A DNA stretch of 64,000 bases, taken from the NCBI RefSeq assembly GCF_025566985.1, contig NZ_JAOQJD010000002.1, forward strand, positions 110,690 through 174,689. The letters are read 5' to 3'. The position numbers were made by a program, and so were the translations under genes. This document shows, one piece after another, positions 8,415-16,569 of this stretch; position 1 is the first letter of the stretch; every line of letters begins with the position of its first letter. Below the pieces are notes generated by a model. That model had not been told where the DNA came from. It worked only from the letters and a program-made list of their open reading frames with translations, and ran no database searches. This DNA comes from Aedoeadaptatus acetigenes (GTDB lineage Bacteria; Bacillota; Clostridia; Tissierellales; Peptoniphilaceae).

Positions 8415-9873
8415 AAGCGTCCTCCAATGCCTTTCGGTCGATTTTTCCGTTTCGCGTCGTCGGCAGCGACGCCACGTGGATAAAGCGGTCCGGAATCATG
8501 TAGGCGGGCAAATGGGCCTTAAGCCCCTTGCGAAAATCCATGCGGGAGAACTCTTCCCCGGTGTAGACGGCGACGATTTTCTCCTTTTCGCGGTCGTAGA
8601 AACACATGCCGTCTTTGATGCCGAAGGCAAAAAGGGCCCGCTCCACTTCCCCCAATTCGATGCGGTAGCCGTGGCGCTTGATCTGATCGTCTTCTCGGGC
8701 GAGAAATTCGATTTCGCCCCGCCCATTTCTTCGCACAATGTCGCCCGTGCGATAGACGATCTCCGGGTAGCGGCTGTTCAATGGATTTTGCACGAAGGCG
8801 GCCTTCGTCTTTTCCGGGTCCTTGTAGTAGCCATAGGCCACGCCCGTGCCCCGCACCACCAGCTCGCCCTTATCCGCCGGCACATCGCCGTCTAAAATCA
8901 TTAAATCCATATTTTCGCAGGCCCTGCCGATGGGAATCACTTCCCCGGGACCGAAATCCCGATTCACCTTGTAATAGGCGCAGTCCACGGTGGTTTCCGT
9001 GGGCCCGTAGAGATTAAAGTAATCCGCCGAGACGGCGTCGCGCCAGATCTTTAATTTCTCCGCGGAAAACGCCTCCCCGGCAAAGGCCACCACCTTTAAA
9101 TGCTCCGGCACCGCGGCGTCGAAGACCTTGGAATTGGCCAAGAGATTCATGGCGGAAACGGACCAGAGAATGGCGGAAATTTTGTGTTCGTTTAAATACT
9201 CCACGGCCTTTACGGGAAAGAGAAAGAGCTTTTTGTCCATTAAATGCACCGTGGCCCCTTCCCCCATCATAAGGGCCAGCTCCTTTACCGACGCGTCGAA
9301 GTACAGGGGCGTTTGATTGGCGATGTTAAAACTTGCATCGATGCCCAAAGCTTCGGGGATCCAGTCCATAAAATCCACCACCATTTTTTGGGCTACCACC
9401 ACCCCCTTCGGCGCCCCGGTGGAGCCGGAAGTAAAGAGGACGTAGCAGGGATCGGCGTCGATGATTCCTTCCCTGAGGCGATTGACATCCACCGCCCCCG
9501 TCGCCTTCGCCTTCGATGAAATCGCCGTAAGATTTAAGGATTCAAAGCAATTTTTTTCGTGAAAAATCCCCGCCTCGGCCTCGAGCTTTTCGGCGATTTG
9601 CTCCATGCGCCCCGCCGCTTCCTCGTCGCTTACGGGCACGTAAAAATTCCCCGAATAGAGCACGGCCAAATAAGCCACCACCGTTTCGATGTGCCGATTC
9701 ACGGCGACGAGAATGGGCTTGCTTGCAGCGCCGGTTGTTTCGTAAAGGGCCGCCGCCAAATCTAGGGCCTCTTTTCTCAGTTCGGAAAAGGTAATGGACC
9801 GCACGCCGTCCACCAGGGCGATTTTATCTCCGTGTTTTTCCACGGTCTGTTCAAATTTATCGATAACTAACAT
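8395..9873 (-). CDS. Adenylation enzyme, DltA-like (amino acid-carrier protein ligase)
   Basis: This is a 492-aa ANL-superfamily adenylate-forming enzyme. Motifs in order are CYVLFTSGSTGAPKGVVV (P-loop-like A3), FNLYGPTETTVDCAYY (A5), VYRTGDIVRR (A7) and TTRNGKIDRKALED with the C-terminal catalytic lysine (A10). The length and absence of other NRPS domains fit DltA-like stand-alone enzymes that load a carrier protein. ATG at 9873 is preferred, with GAGGTG just upstream, over a GTG two codons earlier. It is the first gene of a five-gene operon (adenylation, GNAT, carrier, MBOAT, SGNH-deacetylase). D-alanine is the usual substrate of such enzymes, but specificity is not proven here. Confidence 0.85.
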   Translation of the reverse strand: MLVIDKFEQTVEKHGDKIALVDGVRSITFSELRKEALDLAAALYETTGAASKPILVAVNRHIETVVAYLAVLYSGNFYVPVSDEEAAGRMEQIAEKLEAEAGIFHEKNCFESLNLTAISSKAKATGAVDVNRLREGIIDADPCYVLFTSGSTGAPKGVVVAQKMVVDFMDWIPEALGIDASFNIANQTPLYFDASVKELALMMGEGATVHLMDKKLFLFPVKAVEYLNEHKISAILWSVSAMNLLANSKVFDAAVPEHLKVVAFAGEAFSAEKLKIWRDAVSADYFNLYGPTETTVDCAYYKVNRDFGPGEVIPIGRACENMDLMILDGDVPADKGELVVRGTGVAYGYYKDPEKTKAAFVQNPLNSRYPEIVYRTGDIVRRNGRGEIEFLAREDDQIKRHGYRIELGEVERALFAFGIKDGMCFYDREKEKIVAVYTGEEFSRMDFRKGLKAHLPAYMIPDRFIHVASLPTTRNGKIDRKALEDAYEHGAL

Positions 9874-9935
9874 AAACACCTCGGCTAAATTCTACCACGT
9901 ATCAAAACCCCTGACCACAATCCTCCTTTTTCCGA

Positions 9936-9968
9936 CGAAAAAATCGAGCAGGCAAAAGCTTGCTCGAT
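9936..9968 (-). terminator. Intrinsic terminator of the small membrane-protein genes
   Basis: On the minus strand the stem ATCGAGCA (complement of 9961-9968) pairs with TGCTCGAT (complement of 9943-9950), followed by TTTTTT. It lies immediately downstream of the gene ending at 9983. Confidence 0.85.
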
Positions 9969-9982
9969 CATGGCCTTTATGT

Positions 9983-10267
9983 TCAATCCGATTTATCGCC
10001 GTTCGAAAAAATTCCGTCGCCTGTTTCTTCTCCATCTCCGACTTTATCCTTGTTTTCCGCTTTTTCTACCTTCTCTTCACGCACCACATCAAAAGCGTCC
10101 AGTGCGTGAGGTAATAAAATTAACATGATAACGGCGATGACGATGCGTATGTAAAGATCGACAAAATTAATGGAATCTTCCCATACTAAAATGCGATTAT
10201 TTCTGGCTATCAGAGCGAGAAAAACCATGCTAATGACGTAACCGTACTTTTTGTACCCTTTCTTCAT
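9983..10267 (-). CDS. Small two-helix membrane protein, paralogue 1
   Basis: This 94-aa protein starts at MKKGYKKYGYVIS, with GGAG 9-12 nt upstream. A longer in-frame start at 10312 lacks a ribosome-binding site. It has two hydrophobic segments (YVISMVFLALIA and IVIAVIMLILLPHALDAFD), then an acidic, Lys/Glu-rich tail. The pattern, including LPHALDAFD versus LPRALETVD, shows it is a paralogue of the adjacent 82-aa protein at 10325-10573. No family is recognised and the function is unknown. A terminator follows directly. Confidence 0.65.
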   Translation of the reverse strand: MKKGYKKYGYVISMVFLALIARNNRILVWEDSINFVDLYIRIVIAVIMLILLPHALDAFDVVREEKVEKAENKDKVGDGEETGDGIFSNGDKSD

Positions 10268-10324
10268 GTGATTTTCTCCTATCTTTTTCGAGGTATTATT
10301 TCGATAAAGCATACTCTCCGGTTA

Positions 10325-10573
10325 CTACTGTTTTTGCACCTCGTCTTCTTTTTCGTCTTTTCCCTCGTTTTTTTCCGCCGCCCTATTATAATCCACGGTC
10401 TCCAGCGCGCGGGGAAGCATGAGCAAAATCACCAGAATAAAAAGAAGACGCAACTCATACTCTCGAGTATCGATAACAACGTCATTCGGAAGGCCGATCC
10501 ACGGATTCCACGCCAACAAGCCTAAGAAAAACAGGCTGATGGCATAACCGATCTGCTTAAAATCTTTTCTCAT
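10325..10573 (-). CDS. Small two-helix membrane protein, paralogue 2
   Basis: This 82-aa protein has two membrane helices (IGYAISLFFLGLLAWNPW and LRLLFILVILLMLPRALETV) and a charged C-terminal tail. It shares its layout and several residues with the next gene (9983-10267), suggesting a tandem duplication. It lies between that gene and another small membrane protein at 10614-10826, all on the minus strand. The function is unknown. A reasonable ribosome-binding region with GAGG lies upstream of the ATG. Confidence 0.62.
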   Translation of the reverse strand: MRKDFKQIGYAISLFFLGLLAWNPWIGLPNDVVIDTREYELRLLFILVILLMLPRALETVDYNRAAEKNEGKDEKEDEVQKQ

Positions 10574-10613
10574 AAAATCACCTCATTGATTAAATTTTCT
10601 ATTGTCTTCCAGG

Positions 10614-10826
10614 TTACGCCCCTACACCCCGCTCCATGACAAAGCGGAGAATGGTAACGATCAATAGCAGAAGTGCCAAGACGCGGGAGATTTTTCGATC
10701 GTGTTTTGCCAGCCACGGGTACTTTGCTAATCGCGCCTTCTCATCGGATAAGTAAAGCGGCAAGGTGGCGAAGGCATAGAGTGCAACCAACACCGTCATC
10801 ATCAGTTGGATTCGAACAATGGTCAT
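10614..10826 (-). CDS. Small membrane protein
   Basis: This is a 70-aa protein with two hydrophobic segments (MMTVLVALYAFATLPLYL and ISRVLALLLLIVTILRFVM) separated by a basic loop. AAAGGAGCCC precedes the ATG. It is the first of three consecutive small membrane-protein genes and lies downstream of the sigma/anti-sigma pair. No family was recognised. Confidence 0.6.
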   Translation of the reverse strand: MTIVRIQLMMTVLVALYAFATLPLYLSDEKARLAKYPWLAKHDRKISRVLALLLLIVTILRFVMERGVGA

Positions 10827-10899
10827 AAGGGCTCCTTTCTTTTCGTCTCACTACTATAACGTTTCACAAAGGAAAAACTGTACAGTCTTTTTGAAATTT

Positions 10900-11580
10900 T
10901 TATTTCTTTTCACGGATGGATTCGGCCATTTTTATCAAATCATCCACCGTAACATCTCCATCAAGTATGAAAATATAATCTTCATTTTCCATCGTAATGG
11001 AATTTGAAAACCCTTCACGTTTGGATACATAGAGGAATGCTTCATTTTTTCCTATGTTTATTTTTTTTCTTTCTCCGTTTTCATTGTCTTCTCCAATGGT
11101 AAATGCACCGTCTTTCGCGACGCACTCAAAGCTAAAGTTTTTTCCTTCCTCGTTCTCAAAAAATGTAATTTGATATCCCTCATCTAATTTTTCAATTTTA
11201 GATACTTTATAACCCCTCGGAACATAGGTGATTTCCCAGTCTTTTTTCTCTACCTTCTCCTTTTCGGTAAAGTAGATGGCGGTGTGGTCGCTAAACCACG
11301 CTTCCACATAGGATTGAATTTGGGCCAGGGCATCGCCGTGAAAGGCAAAGAGGCTCCCTAGGCCGATCCCGGCCACGAGAAGAACGGCGGCGGCTTTTTT
11401 TAAGGGATTTTTCTTTTTGTTCCTTTGAATGGCGGCGAGGATTTTTCGGTCGGTTTCAGTCGAGAGGGCGAAGGCACGGTCGTGGTCACTTGTCCACTGC
11501 TCTTCGAGGGCGCGGATCTCTTCTTCCGTGTTTTTCTCCATGGCGTTTTTTATCCATTGATCCAATTGCCGATCATTCAT
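10900..11580 (-). CDS. Anti-sigma factor-like membrane protein
   Basis: This 226-aa protein has an N-terminal cytoplasmic part (about 60 aa), one transmembrane helix (AAAVLLVAGIGLGSLFAFHG, about 64-83) and an extracytoplasmic domain. That domain has the pattern WEITYVPRGYKVSKIEKLDEGYQITF, like the DUF4367 domain often attached to anti-sigma proteins. The gene overlaps the end of the preceding ECF-type sigma factor by 8 nt, the usual sigma/anti-sigma arrangement. Inference: it holds the sigma factor at the membrane until an envelope signal arrives. The sequence does not identify that signal. Confidence 0.75.
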   Translation of the reverse strand: MNDRQLDQWIKNAMEKNTEEEIRALEEQWTSDHDRAFALSTETDRKILAAIQRNKKKNPLKKAAAVLLVAGIGLGSLFAFHGDALAQIQSYVEAWFSDHTAIYFTEKEKVEKKDWEITYVPRGYKVSKIEKLDEGYQITFFENEEGKNFSFECVAKDGAFTIGEDNENGERKKINIGKNEAFLYVSKREGFSNSITMENEDYIFILDGDVTVDDLIKMAESIREKK

Positions 11581-12115
11581 TTTCCCCCTCCTCTCCCAGC
11601 ATTTTTCGCAATTTTTGTTTAATTCGATAGAGCTTCACCTGAACCAAATTGGTGCTTATGGCCAGCTCTTCTGCGATTTCTTTGTAGGATTTCTCTTCAA
11701 AATACTTTAGGTACAGGATCTGTTGGCCCAGGGGATCCAGTTTTTTTAATGCCTCCCGGGCCATTTGCTCCCGCTCTTTTTTAAGATAGGTCGCCGACAG
11801 ATCGTCGAATGCATCGAGGGCATCATCATACGCGTCCGGGGCCCGATTCGCCCATTTCTTCTCTCTTCGCAGTCGATCGATGCATTTGTATTTCATCATG
11901 GTGACGGCTACTTTTCTGAATTCGTCGTCTGAAAGATCGGCGTAATCGGCTTTTCTCTCAATGATGGCGAGAAAACATTCCTGGAGGGCGTCTTCCGCTT
12001 TTTCTTTTGAGCCCAAGCATTTACTTCCGTAGGCCGTGAGAAAGGCCTTCTGCTTTTCGTAATGGTGTTCGATTTTTTGATTGAATCTTTCGTCTTTTCT
12101 GTGCTGTAAAAGCAA
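11573..12115 (-). CDS. RNA polymerase sigma factor, ECF-like
   Basis: This 180-aa protein has sigma region 2 (KEKAEDALQECFLAIIERKADYADLSDDEFRKVAVTMMKYKCIDRLRRE) and region 4 (LDPLGQQILYLKYFEEKSYKEIAEELAISTNLVQVKLYRIKQKLRKML). It lacks regions 1 and 3, as expected for an ECF-type factor. The start is a TTG preceded by a strong AGGAGG seven nt upstream. It is followed directly, with overlap, by the putative anti-sigma gene. It probably autoregulates its operon, but no consensus promoter was identified. Confidence 0.85.
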   Translation of the reverse strand: MLLQHRKDERFNQKIEHHYEKQKAFLTAYGSKCLGSKEKAEDALQECFLAIIERKADYADLSDDEFRKVAVTMMKYKCIDRLRREKKWANRAPDAYDDALDAFDDLSATYLKKEREQMAREALKKLDPLGQQILYLKYFEEKSYKEIAEELAISTNLVQVKLYRIKQKLRKMLGEEGENE

Positions 12116-12200
12116 GGGGCGCCCTCCTTTCTCTTTTTATTAAAACAAAGCATGTGTAAAAATACAATATTTTATTTGCCTCATCCCGGAGATTTTACAC

Positions 12201-12232
12201 AAAAAAACAAATCCCGAAGGCATCGAGATTTG
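12201..12232 (-). terminator. Intrinsic terminator after histidine kinase gene
   Basis: On the minus strand, CAAATCTCGA pairs with TCGGGATTTG (one mismatch) around a short loop. A run of seven T follows. It lies 24 nt beyond the kinase stop codon. Confidence 0.85.
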
Positions 12233-12255
12233 TCTCATGGAAAATAGTTTTGCCC

Positions 12256-13389
12256 TTACCGCGGTCCTTTTTTCGGAAGGGTGAATTCGAAAATGGTCCC
12301 GGCGGGTTGATTGTCTTTAATATGGATTTTTCCGCCTAAGCGACCGGCGATTTCTTTTACGAGGGCCAGGCCCACGCCGTAGCCGTCGTGGTTTCTCGAG
12401 GGATCGGCCCGATAGAAGAGGTCGAAGGCTTTGGCCTTGGCTTCTTCATCCATGCCATATCCCGTGTCGGCCACAGTGATAAGTGCATCTTCGCCTTTTT
12501 CCGAAAGGACGATGCTTAAGCTGCCTCCGGGTCGGTTGTACTTAATGCCGTTGTCGATGAGATTGTACAACGCCCGCCCCAGGAGGGCGTCGTCGATTTC
12601 AAGGACCATGTCTTCTCCTTCGAGGGAAAGGGCTACGTCTTTCGCCTCGGCCTTTTCCTCCAGATCCAAAAGAAGCTCCTGGCCCATGGCCTTGATATTG
12701 ACCGGGCGAAATTCCGGGGCTGTGTCCCGGCCCAAAAAGAGGATCTCTTCCACTAAGTCGGAGAGGCGGCGAATGTTTTTCTCCATGCTTTCCACGAAGA
12801 CTTCAAGTTCCGGATCCATGGGGCCTCTTTTTTTCTTAAACACGTCTACGCGGGTGCGCAACACGGCCAGGGGCGTGCGCAGTTCGTGGGCCACGTTCAC
12901 GGAAAAGAGCCGCTCTTTTTCGTAATTGTCGTAGATTTTATCCAGTGTCTTTTGAAAGGCTTCGGAGAGGGCCACGATTTCGTAGGCCCCTTCTTTCAGC
13001 ACCAGGCTGTCTTTTTCCGCCATGGCGTCCATGTCCGTGGCCGCCACTTTTTCCGTTAAAATCGCGAGAGGGCTCAAGGTGCGGCGAATCAAAAGAATAA
13101 ATATGCCGCCGCCGATAAGGCCTGTGATGAGAAAGACGCCGATGGCATAGAGCTTGAAATCCGCCAAATGGCGCACTTCTTCCTGGTCGATAAAGACCAT
13201 GACCGAGTCCCCTTCCGCCTTTCCCTTCATGCGGCTTTCCACTTGGGCGGTGAGGTTTTCGGCGATGTCCTGCTGGCGCCGGGCGATGAGAAAGTTTGAG
13301 AGGACGAGCATAAGCATCAAGAGGGCCACGCTCGCCGCCGTCAGCTTGAATATAATGGAGCGCCTCGTTTTATTCCCTATCAATGACAT
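12256..13389 (-). CDS. Sensor histidine kinase
   Basis: This 377-aa membrane kinase has two transmembrane helices (about 15-36 and 78-99) that flank a short extracytoplasmic loop. A HAMP-like region follows, then the H-box VAHELRTPLAVLRTR with the phospho-acceptor His. ATP-binding motifs are LIDNGIKYNRPGG (N), VADTGYGM (G1) and GYGVGLALVKEI (G2). It overlaps the response regulator by 20 nt. The small sensory loop suggests a ligand or stress sensed near the membrane. The adjacent thiol/ferredoxin genes are possible targets, by position only. Confidence 0.92.
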   Translation of the reverse strand: MSLIGNKTRRSIIFKLTAASVALLMLMLVLSNFLIARRQQDIAENLTAQVESRMKGKAEGDSVMVFIDQEEVRHLADFKLYAIGVFLITGLIGGGIFILLIRRTLSPLAILTEKVAATDMDAMAEKDSLVLKEGAYEIVALSEAFQKTLDKIYDNYEKERLFSVNVAHELRTPLAVLRTRVDVFKKKRGPMDPELEVFVESMEKNIRRLSDLVEEILFLGRDTAPEFRPVNIKAMGQELLLDLEEKAEAKDVALSLEGEDMVLEIDDALLGRALYNLIDNGIKYNRPGGSLSIVLSEKGEDALITVADTGYGMDEEAKAKAFDLFYRADPSRNHDGYGVGLALVKEIAGRLGGKIHIKDNQPAGTIFEFTLPKKGPR

Positions 13390-14041
13390 AGCCCCTTCCG
13401 ATTTCGTTTCGTATGATGTTTTCTCCCAGGGCCTCTTTAATCTTTCGCCTCAGGGCGGACATATGCACCCGCACGGCGTTGGACACATCGCTTACATTCA
13501 TATCCCACACATGTTCCATCAATTCCTCGGCGGAAATGTAGCGGCCCTGATTCAAGATCAGGTACTCGAAAATGCCCAGCTCCTTGGCCGTGAGCTTGAT
13601 CACATCCCCGTCCACGGTGAGGATTTTTGTCGCCGTGTCGAAGGACAGGTTTTTGTAATGAATGATTTTGTCTTCCACCACCTGTTTTCTGCGGAGAAGG
13701 GAGCGGATCCGCGCCTCCAATTCGTCGAAGTGAAAGGGCTTGATTAAGTAGTCGTTGGCCCCGAGGTCCAGCCCCTTCACCCGATCCGCCACCTGGGTGC
13801 GGGCGGTCAGCATGATCACATTGACCTGCTTGTCTTCTTCGCGAATTTCTTTGAGCAGGGTAAAGCCGTCGATTTTCGGCAGATTAATGTCCAGCACGAT
13901 GAGATCGTAGGTTTCGCTCCAAAAGAGATCCTCCGCCTCGGCGCCGTCCGCCGCCGTATCCACGGCGTAGCCCGAGAGTCTCAGCCCTTCGGCGATGGAT
14001 TCCAACAATTCCTTTTCATCTTCTACAATTAACAGTCGCAT
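13370..14041 (-). CDS. OmpR-family response regulator
   Basis: This 223-aa protein starts at MRLLIVEDEKELL (14041), preceded by GGAGGCGCC. The receiver domain has the acidic pocket VEDE, the phospho-acceptor in LIVLDINLPKIDG and the switch lysine in YLIKPF. A winged-helix OmpR DNA-binding domain follows (LTAKELGIFEYLILNQGRYISAEELMEHVW, then SNAVRVHMSALRRKIKE). It is co-transcribed with the kinase that overlaps its 3' end. Its regulon is unknown. Confidence 0.93.
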   Translation of the reverse strand: MRLLIVEDEKELLESIAEGLRLSGYAVDTAADGAEAEDLFWSETYDLIVLDINLPKIDGFTLLKEIREEDKQVNVIMLTARTQVADRVKGLDLGANDYLIKPFHFDELEARIRSLLRRKQVVEDKIIHYKNLSFDTATKILTVDGDVIKLTAKELGIFEYLILNQGRYISAEELMEHVWDMNVSDVSNAVRVHMSALRRKIKEALGENIIRNEIGRGYVIDRE

Positions 14042-14110
14042 GGCGCCTCCTTTTTTCTCATTATAGCAAAAACGCAAACAGGCATGGCCTCTTTGCGTTT
14101 TGTGAATCTT

Positions 14111-14998
14111 TTAGTTTTCAGGTATTGCTTTTGTTTTTTGCTTCATGCACAGGCCTTTTGTAATGGCGCCGGTGGGGCAAGCCTTCTCGCACTGACCGCA
14201 GCGAATGCACTCGGCGGAATTTTCGTTTTCCACGGGATTTACGTTCATCTTGCAGGCCCTTGCGCATGCGCCGCAATTGATGCAGGCCTTATCGTCCAAT
14301 CTGTATTTAAAAACAGAGATGGGATTGAAGAGTGAGTATACGGCCCCGAGGGGGCAGATGTATTTACAGAAGGGACGATAGATGACGATGCTTAGGAAAA
14401 TCGTGGCGGCGAGAATGGCGCCTTTCCACGCGTACAAAAAGCCTACGGCGCCTCGCATGCTTTCGTTTTTCAGGACCAAGGGAAGGCCCCCTTCGAGCAT
14501 CCCCACGGGGCAGATGAGTTTACAAAAATAGGGGGATCCCTGACCCAGGACGTCCACGAGAAAAAGAGGGAGGAGAAGGACGAAGATCAAAAGGATTGCG
14601 TATTTTAATTTTCTCAAATGCTTATCCGCTTTGAAGGTTTTTATTTTCTTCGGGAAGGGGATTTTGTGCAAAAGATCCTGTACCAGGCCGAAGGGGCAGA
14701 GCCAGCCGCAGACGAAGCGGCCCATAAGGGCACCGATAAAGAAGAGAAAGCCCACCACGTAAAAGGAAAATTTGTAGTCCATATTTCCGATGACGGCCTG
14801 CAGGGCGCCGATGGGACAGGCCCCCTTGGCCCCGGGGCACGAATAGCAATTCATGCCCGGCACGCAGAGGTTTTTCATCTTGCCCTGATAGATTTTTCCC
14901 GTCTTAAAGCCTTCCATATAGGAATTGGTGGCGAGAAACCACAACCCCTGAAAGAGGTGGCGCTTCGTTTCTTTCATGGATTTTTTTTTACTAGCCAA
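14111..14998 (-). CDS. 4Fe-4S ferredoxin-type membrane protein (NapH/MauN-like)
   Basis: This 295-aa membrane protein has about five helices and several cysteine motifs. These include FVCGWLCPFGLVQD and FCKYICPLGAVY, typical of the NapH/NosR C-terminal family, and a C-terminal pair of ferredoxin motifs (CINCGACARAC and CIRCGQCEKACPTGAI). It probably moves electrons between a membrane donor and a periplasm-side thiol or reductase partner. The start is a TTG at 14998 overlapping the small CXXC gene by 8 nt, and an ATG at 14977 is the alternative. It follows the tlpA-like gene and the 52-aa CD1871A-like gene. Confidence 0.87.
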   Translation of the reverse strand: MASKKKSMKETKRHLFQGLWFLATNSYMEGFKTGKIYQGKMKNLCVPGMNCYSCPGAKGACPIGALQAVIGNMDYKFSFYVVGFLFFIGALMGRFVCGWLCPFGLVQDLLHKIPFPKKIKTFKADKHLRKLKYAILLIFVLLLPLFLVDVLGQGSPYFCKLICPVGMLEGGLPLVLKNESMRGAVGFLYAWKGAILAATIFLSIVIYRPFCKYICPLGAVYSLFNPISVFKYRLDDKACINCGACARACKMNVNPVENENSAECIRCGQCEKACPTGAITKGLCMKQKTKAIPEN

Positions 14999-15149
14999 TG
15001 CCGATACACTCCATGCAAATTCGTATGGCCTTGTTCAGAACCACCTGCATCTCTCCCCGGTTGATTCCGTAGGCCATCATGGCCATGGATGCGAGGAAGA
15101 TGGCGGGGCCCAAATAGGCGCGGTATTTTTCTTTCACCTTAGTTGACAT
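14991..15149 (-). CDS. CD1871A-family small CXXC-motif protein
   Basis: This is a 52-aa protein too short for usual ORF cut-offs. It starts with MSTKVKEKYRAYLGP, has one membrane helix (IFLASMAMMAYGI) and ends with RICMECIGIG, the CXXC tail typical of the CD1871A family. The gene overlaps the end of the upstream thioredoxin-like lipoprotein gene by 11 nt and the start of the ferredoxin gene by 8 nt. It sits precisely where this small protein occurs in other Firmicutes: TlpA-like, CD1871A, 4Fe-4S protein. The role is unknown, but a redox partner for the two neighbours is likely. Confidence 0.85.
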   Translation of the reverse strand: MSTKVKEKYRAYLGPAIFLASMAMMAYGINRGEMQVVLNKAIRICMECIGIG

Positions 15150-16272
15150 TTTTCAGTTCTTTTTCGACGATGGTCTTCCATTCGTCCAGGCTCTTGGCGC
15201 CGGAGTAGGAATCGCCCACGATGTTGCCTTTGCTGTCCACGAAGAAGGTTTCCGGCAAGGCTTGAATGCCTTGGAGGCGGCCCTTCATCAATTGATCATC
15301 CGGTTTTAAGAAGGGGTAGGTGGTCTTTAATTTCTTTTGAATGGCCTTGGCCTTGTCGATGGCTTCGGGAATGTCTTTTCCGTCTTCGTGGGTGTCCATG
15401 ACCACGCCCACGACGCCCACGCCCTTGTCTTTCATTTCCGCATTCAGCTTTTCCAAATCGGGGATTTCCTGAATGCAGGCCGTGCACCAGGTGGCGAAGA
15501 CATTGACCATGGTGAGTTTGTTTTTCGCGAGATCCGCGTCGGTGAAGGCCTTGCCGTCGATGTCCTGGGTCTTAAAGGGGGCGATGGATTTCGCATCGGA
15601 CGTTTGCTGCATTTCTTTTTCTTCAAAGACGTAGCCGTTTTCCGCCATGGGGGTCCTATCCATGGTCTCAAGCTTCACGCCCTTTAAGGCTTCCTGAACG
15701 GCGGGATCCACATCTTTCGCCGTGGATAAGTAGTAATTGTACTTTCCGTCTTTGCTTTCGCCGAGTTTCGTGTGAGTATCCAATTTGGTCACCTTGCTAA
15801 TGGCGGCCTCGTCCATGGATTTGTCGTAGATCCCCAGAGTACCCGCCCGCTTAATGGCTTCCAGCCACTTCGGGTACTCGTCGCCCATTTTCGGAATTTC
15901 CTTGTTCTTGTCTTCTTCCGTTAAAGCGGAGAAGGTGAGCATGGCGTATTTGATTTCGTTCTTTTCGCCTAAGGACTGATCGTCCAGCATGATGACGTCT
16001 TTTTTCGTCATCATGTCTTGCAGGGTTTTCGGCAAAGTGATTTTTGCGCCCATGTAGGGGAATTCATAAGTATCTTTTACCTGCCAGGCGTAGTCGGCGG
16101 GCTTGATCATTTCATTGCCCATGCCGGCCTTGGAGGCCTCGATGCTTTCGCCTTGGGCCACTTCTTCCGGATGGTCTTCCCGGCGATTGTCTTTCTTCTC
16201 GCAGGCCAAAAGGCCGAAGCTTAAGCTCGCGATCAAGGCGCCTGCCAAAATCTTTTTCATTTTCTTATTCAT
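15139..16272 (-). CDS. TlpA/ResA-like thioredoxin-fold lipoprotein
   Basis: This 377-aa exported lipoprotein has the signal MKKILAGALIASLSFGLLAC with a lipobox cysteine at its end. Residues about 25-215 form an unrecognised extracytoplasmic domain. The C-terminal ~145 residues are a TlpA-like redoxin with FATWCTACIQEIPDLEKL (active-site CTAC) and the cis-Pro region IQALPETFFVDSKGNIVG. It is expected to reduce disulfides outside the membrane. The next two genes (CXXC peptide and NapH-like ferredoxin) could supply electrons. AAAGGAGTG lies 5 nt before the ATG. Confidence 0.87.
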   Translation of the reverse strand: MNKKMKKILAGALIASLSFGLLACEKKDNRREDHPEEVAQGESIEASKAGMGNEMIKPADYAWQVKDTYEFPYMGAKITLPKTLQDMMTKKDVIMLDDQSLGEKNEIKYAMLTFSALTEEDKNKEIPKMGDEYPKWLEAIKRAGTLGIYDKSMDEAAISKVTKLDTHTKLGESKDGKYNYYLSTAKDVDPAVQEALKGVKLETMDRTPMAENGYVFEEKEMQQTSDAKSIAPFKTQDIDGKAFTDADLAKNKLTMVNVFATWCTACIQEIPDLEKLNAEMKDKGVGVVGVVMDTHEDGKDIPEAIDKAKAIQKKLKTTYPFLKPDDQLMKGRLQGIQALPETFFVDSKGNIVGDSYSGAKSLDEWKTIVEKELKNVN

Positions 16273-16340
16273 GTGAACACTCCTTTTTCGATGGTAATGT
16301 CATTGTAGCGGACGAGGCGTTAAGAGAGCGTTAAGACAAT

Positions 16341-16374
16341 AAAAAATTCCGAGGAAAAAAAGGCTTCCTCAGAA
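16341..16374 (-). terminator. Intrinsic terminator after the 62-aa gene
   Basis: On the minus strand, TTCTGAGGAA pairs with TTCCTCGGAA (complements of 16365-16374 and 16347-16356). A TTTTTT run follows. Confidence 0.8.
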
Positions 16375-16377
16375 CTT

Positions 16378-16566
16378 TTATTCGTACAGGGCGGCTTTAA
16401 ATTCTCGAATCGCCGCTTCAAATTCACTTTGCCTCTTTTCCAAGGCACGGAGATCCGCGGCCTCTTTCTCGTCCATAGCTTTCATCAGCACCTGAACATA
16501 GGCCTTTTCCGTGCGCAACATGTCTTTTTCAAGACGCCTGAAGGCGCGAAGAGACCCCGGCTCCAC
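16378..16566 (-). CDS. Small coiled-coil hypothetical protein
   Basis: This 62-aa protein is almost entirely charged helix (LEKDMLRTEKAYVQVLMKAM and RQSEFEAAIREFKAALYE), likely a coiled coil. The start is a GTG at 16566. Its ribosome-binding site AGGAGG overlaps the last codons of the marR gene, whose stop is 3 nt upstream. A terminator follows directly. The function is unknown, but co-transcription with the MarR regulator is clear. Confidence 0.6.
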   Translation of the reverse strand: MEPGSLRAFRRLEKDMLRTEKAYVQVLMKAMDEKEAADLRALEKRQSEFEAAIREFKAALYE

Positions 16567-16569
16567 GAT

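Noticed and set aside
10268..10525. 85-codon plus-strand open frame opposite the small membrane proteins
   Set aside because: It is the antisense of two better-supported genes with ribosome-binding sites and membrane-protein patterns.
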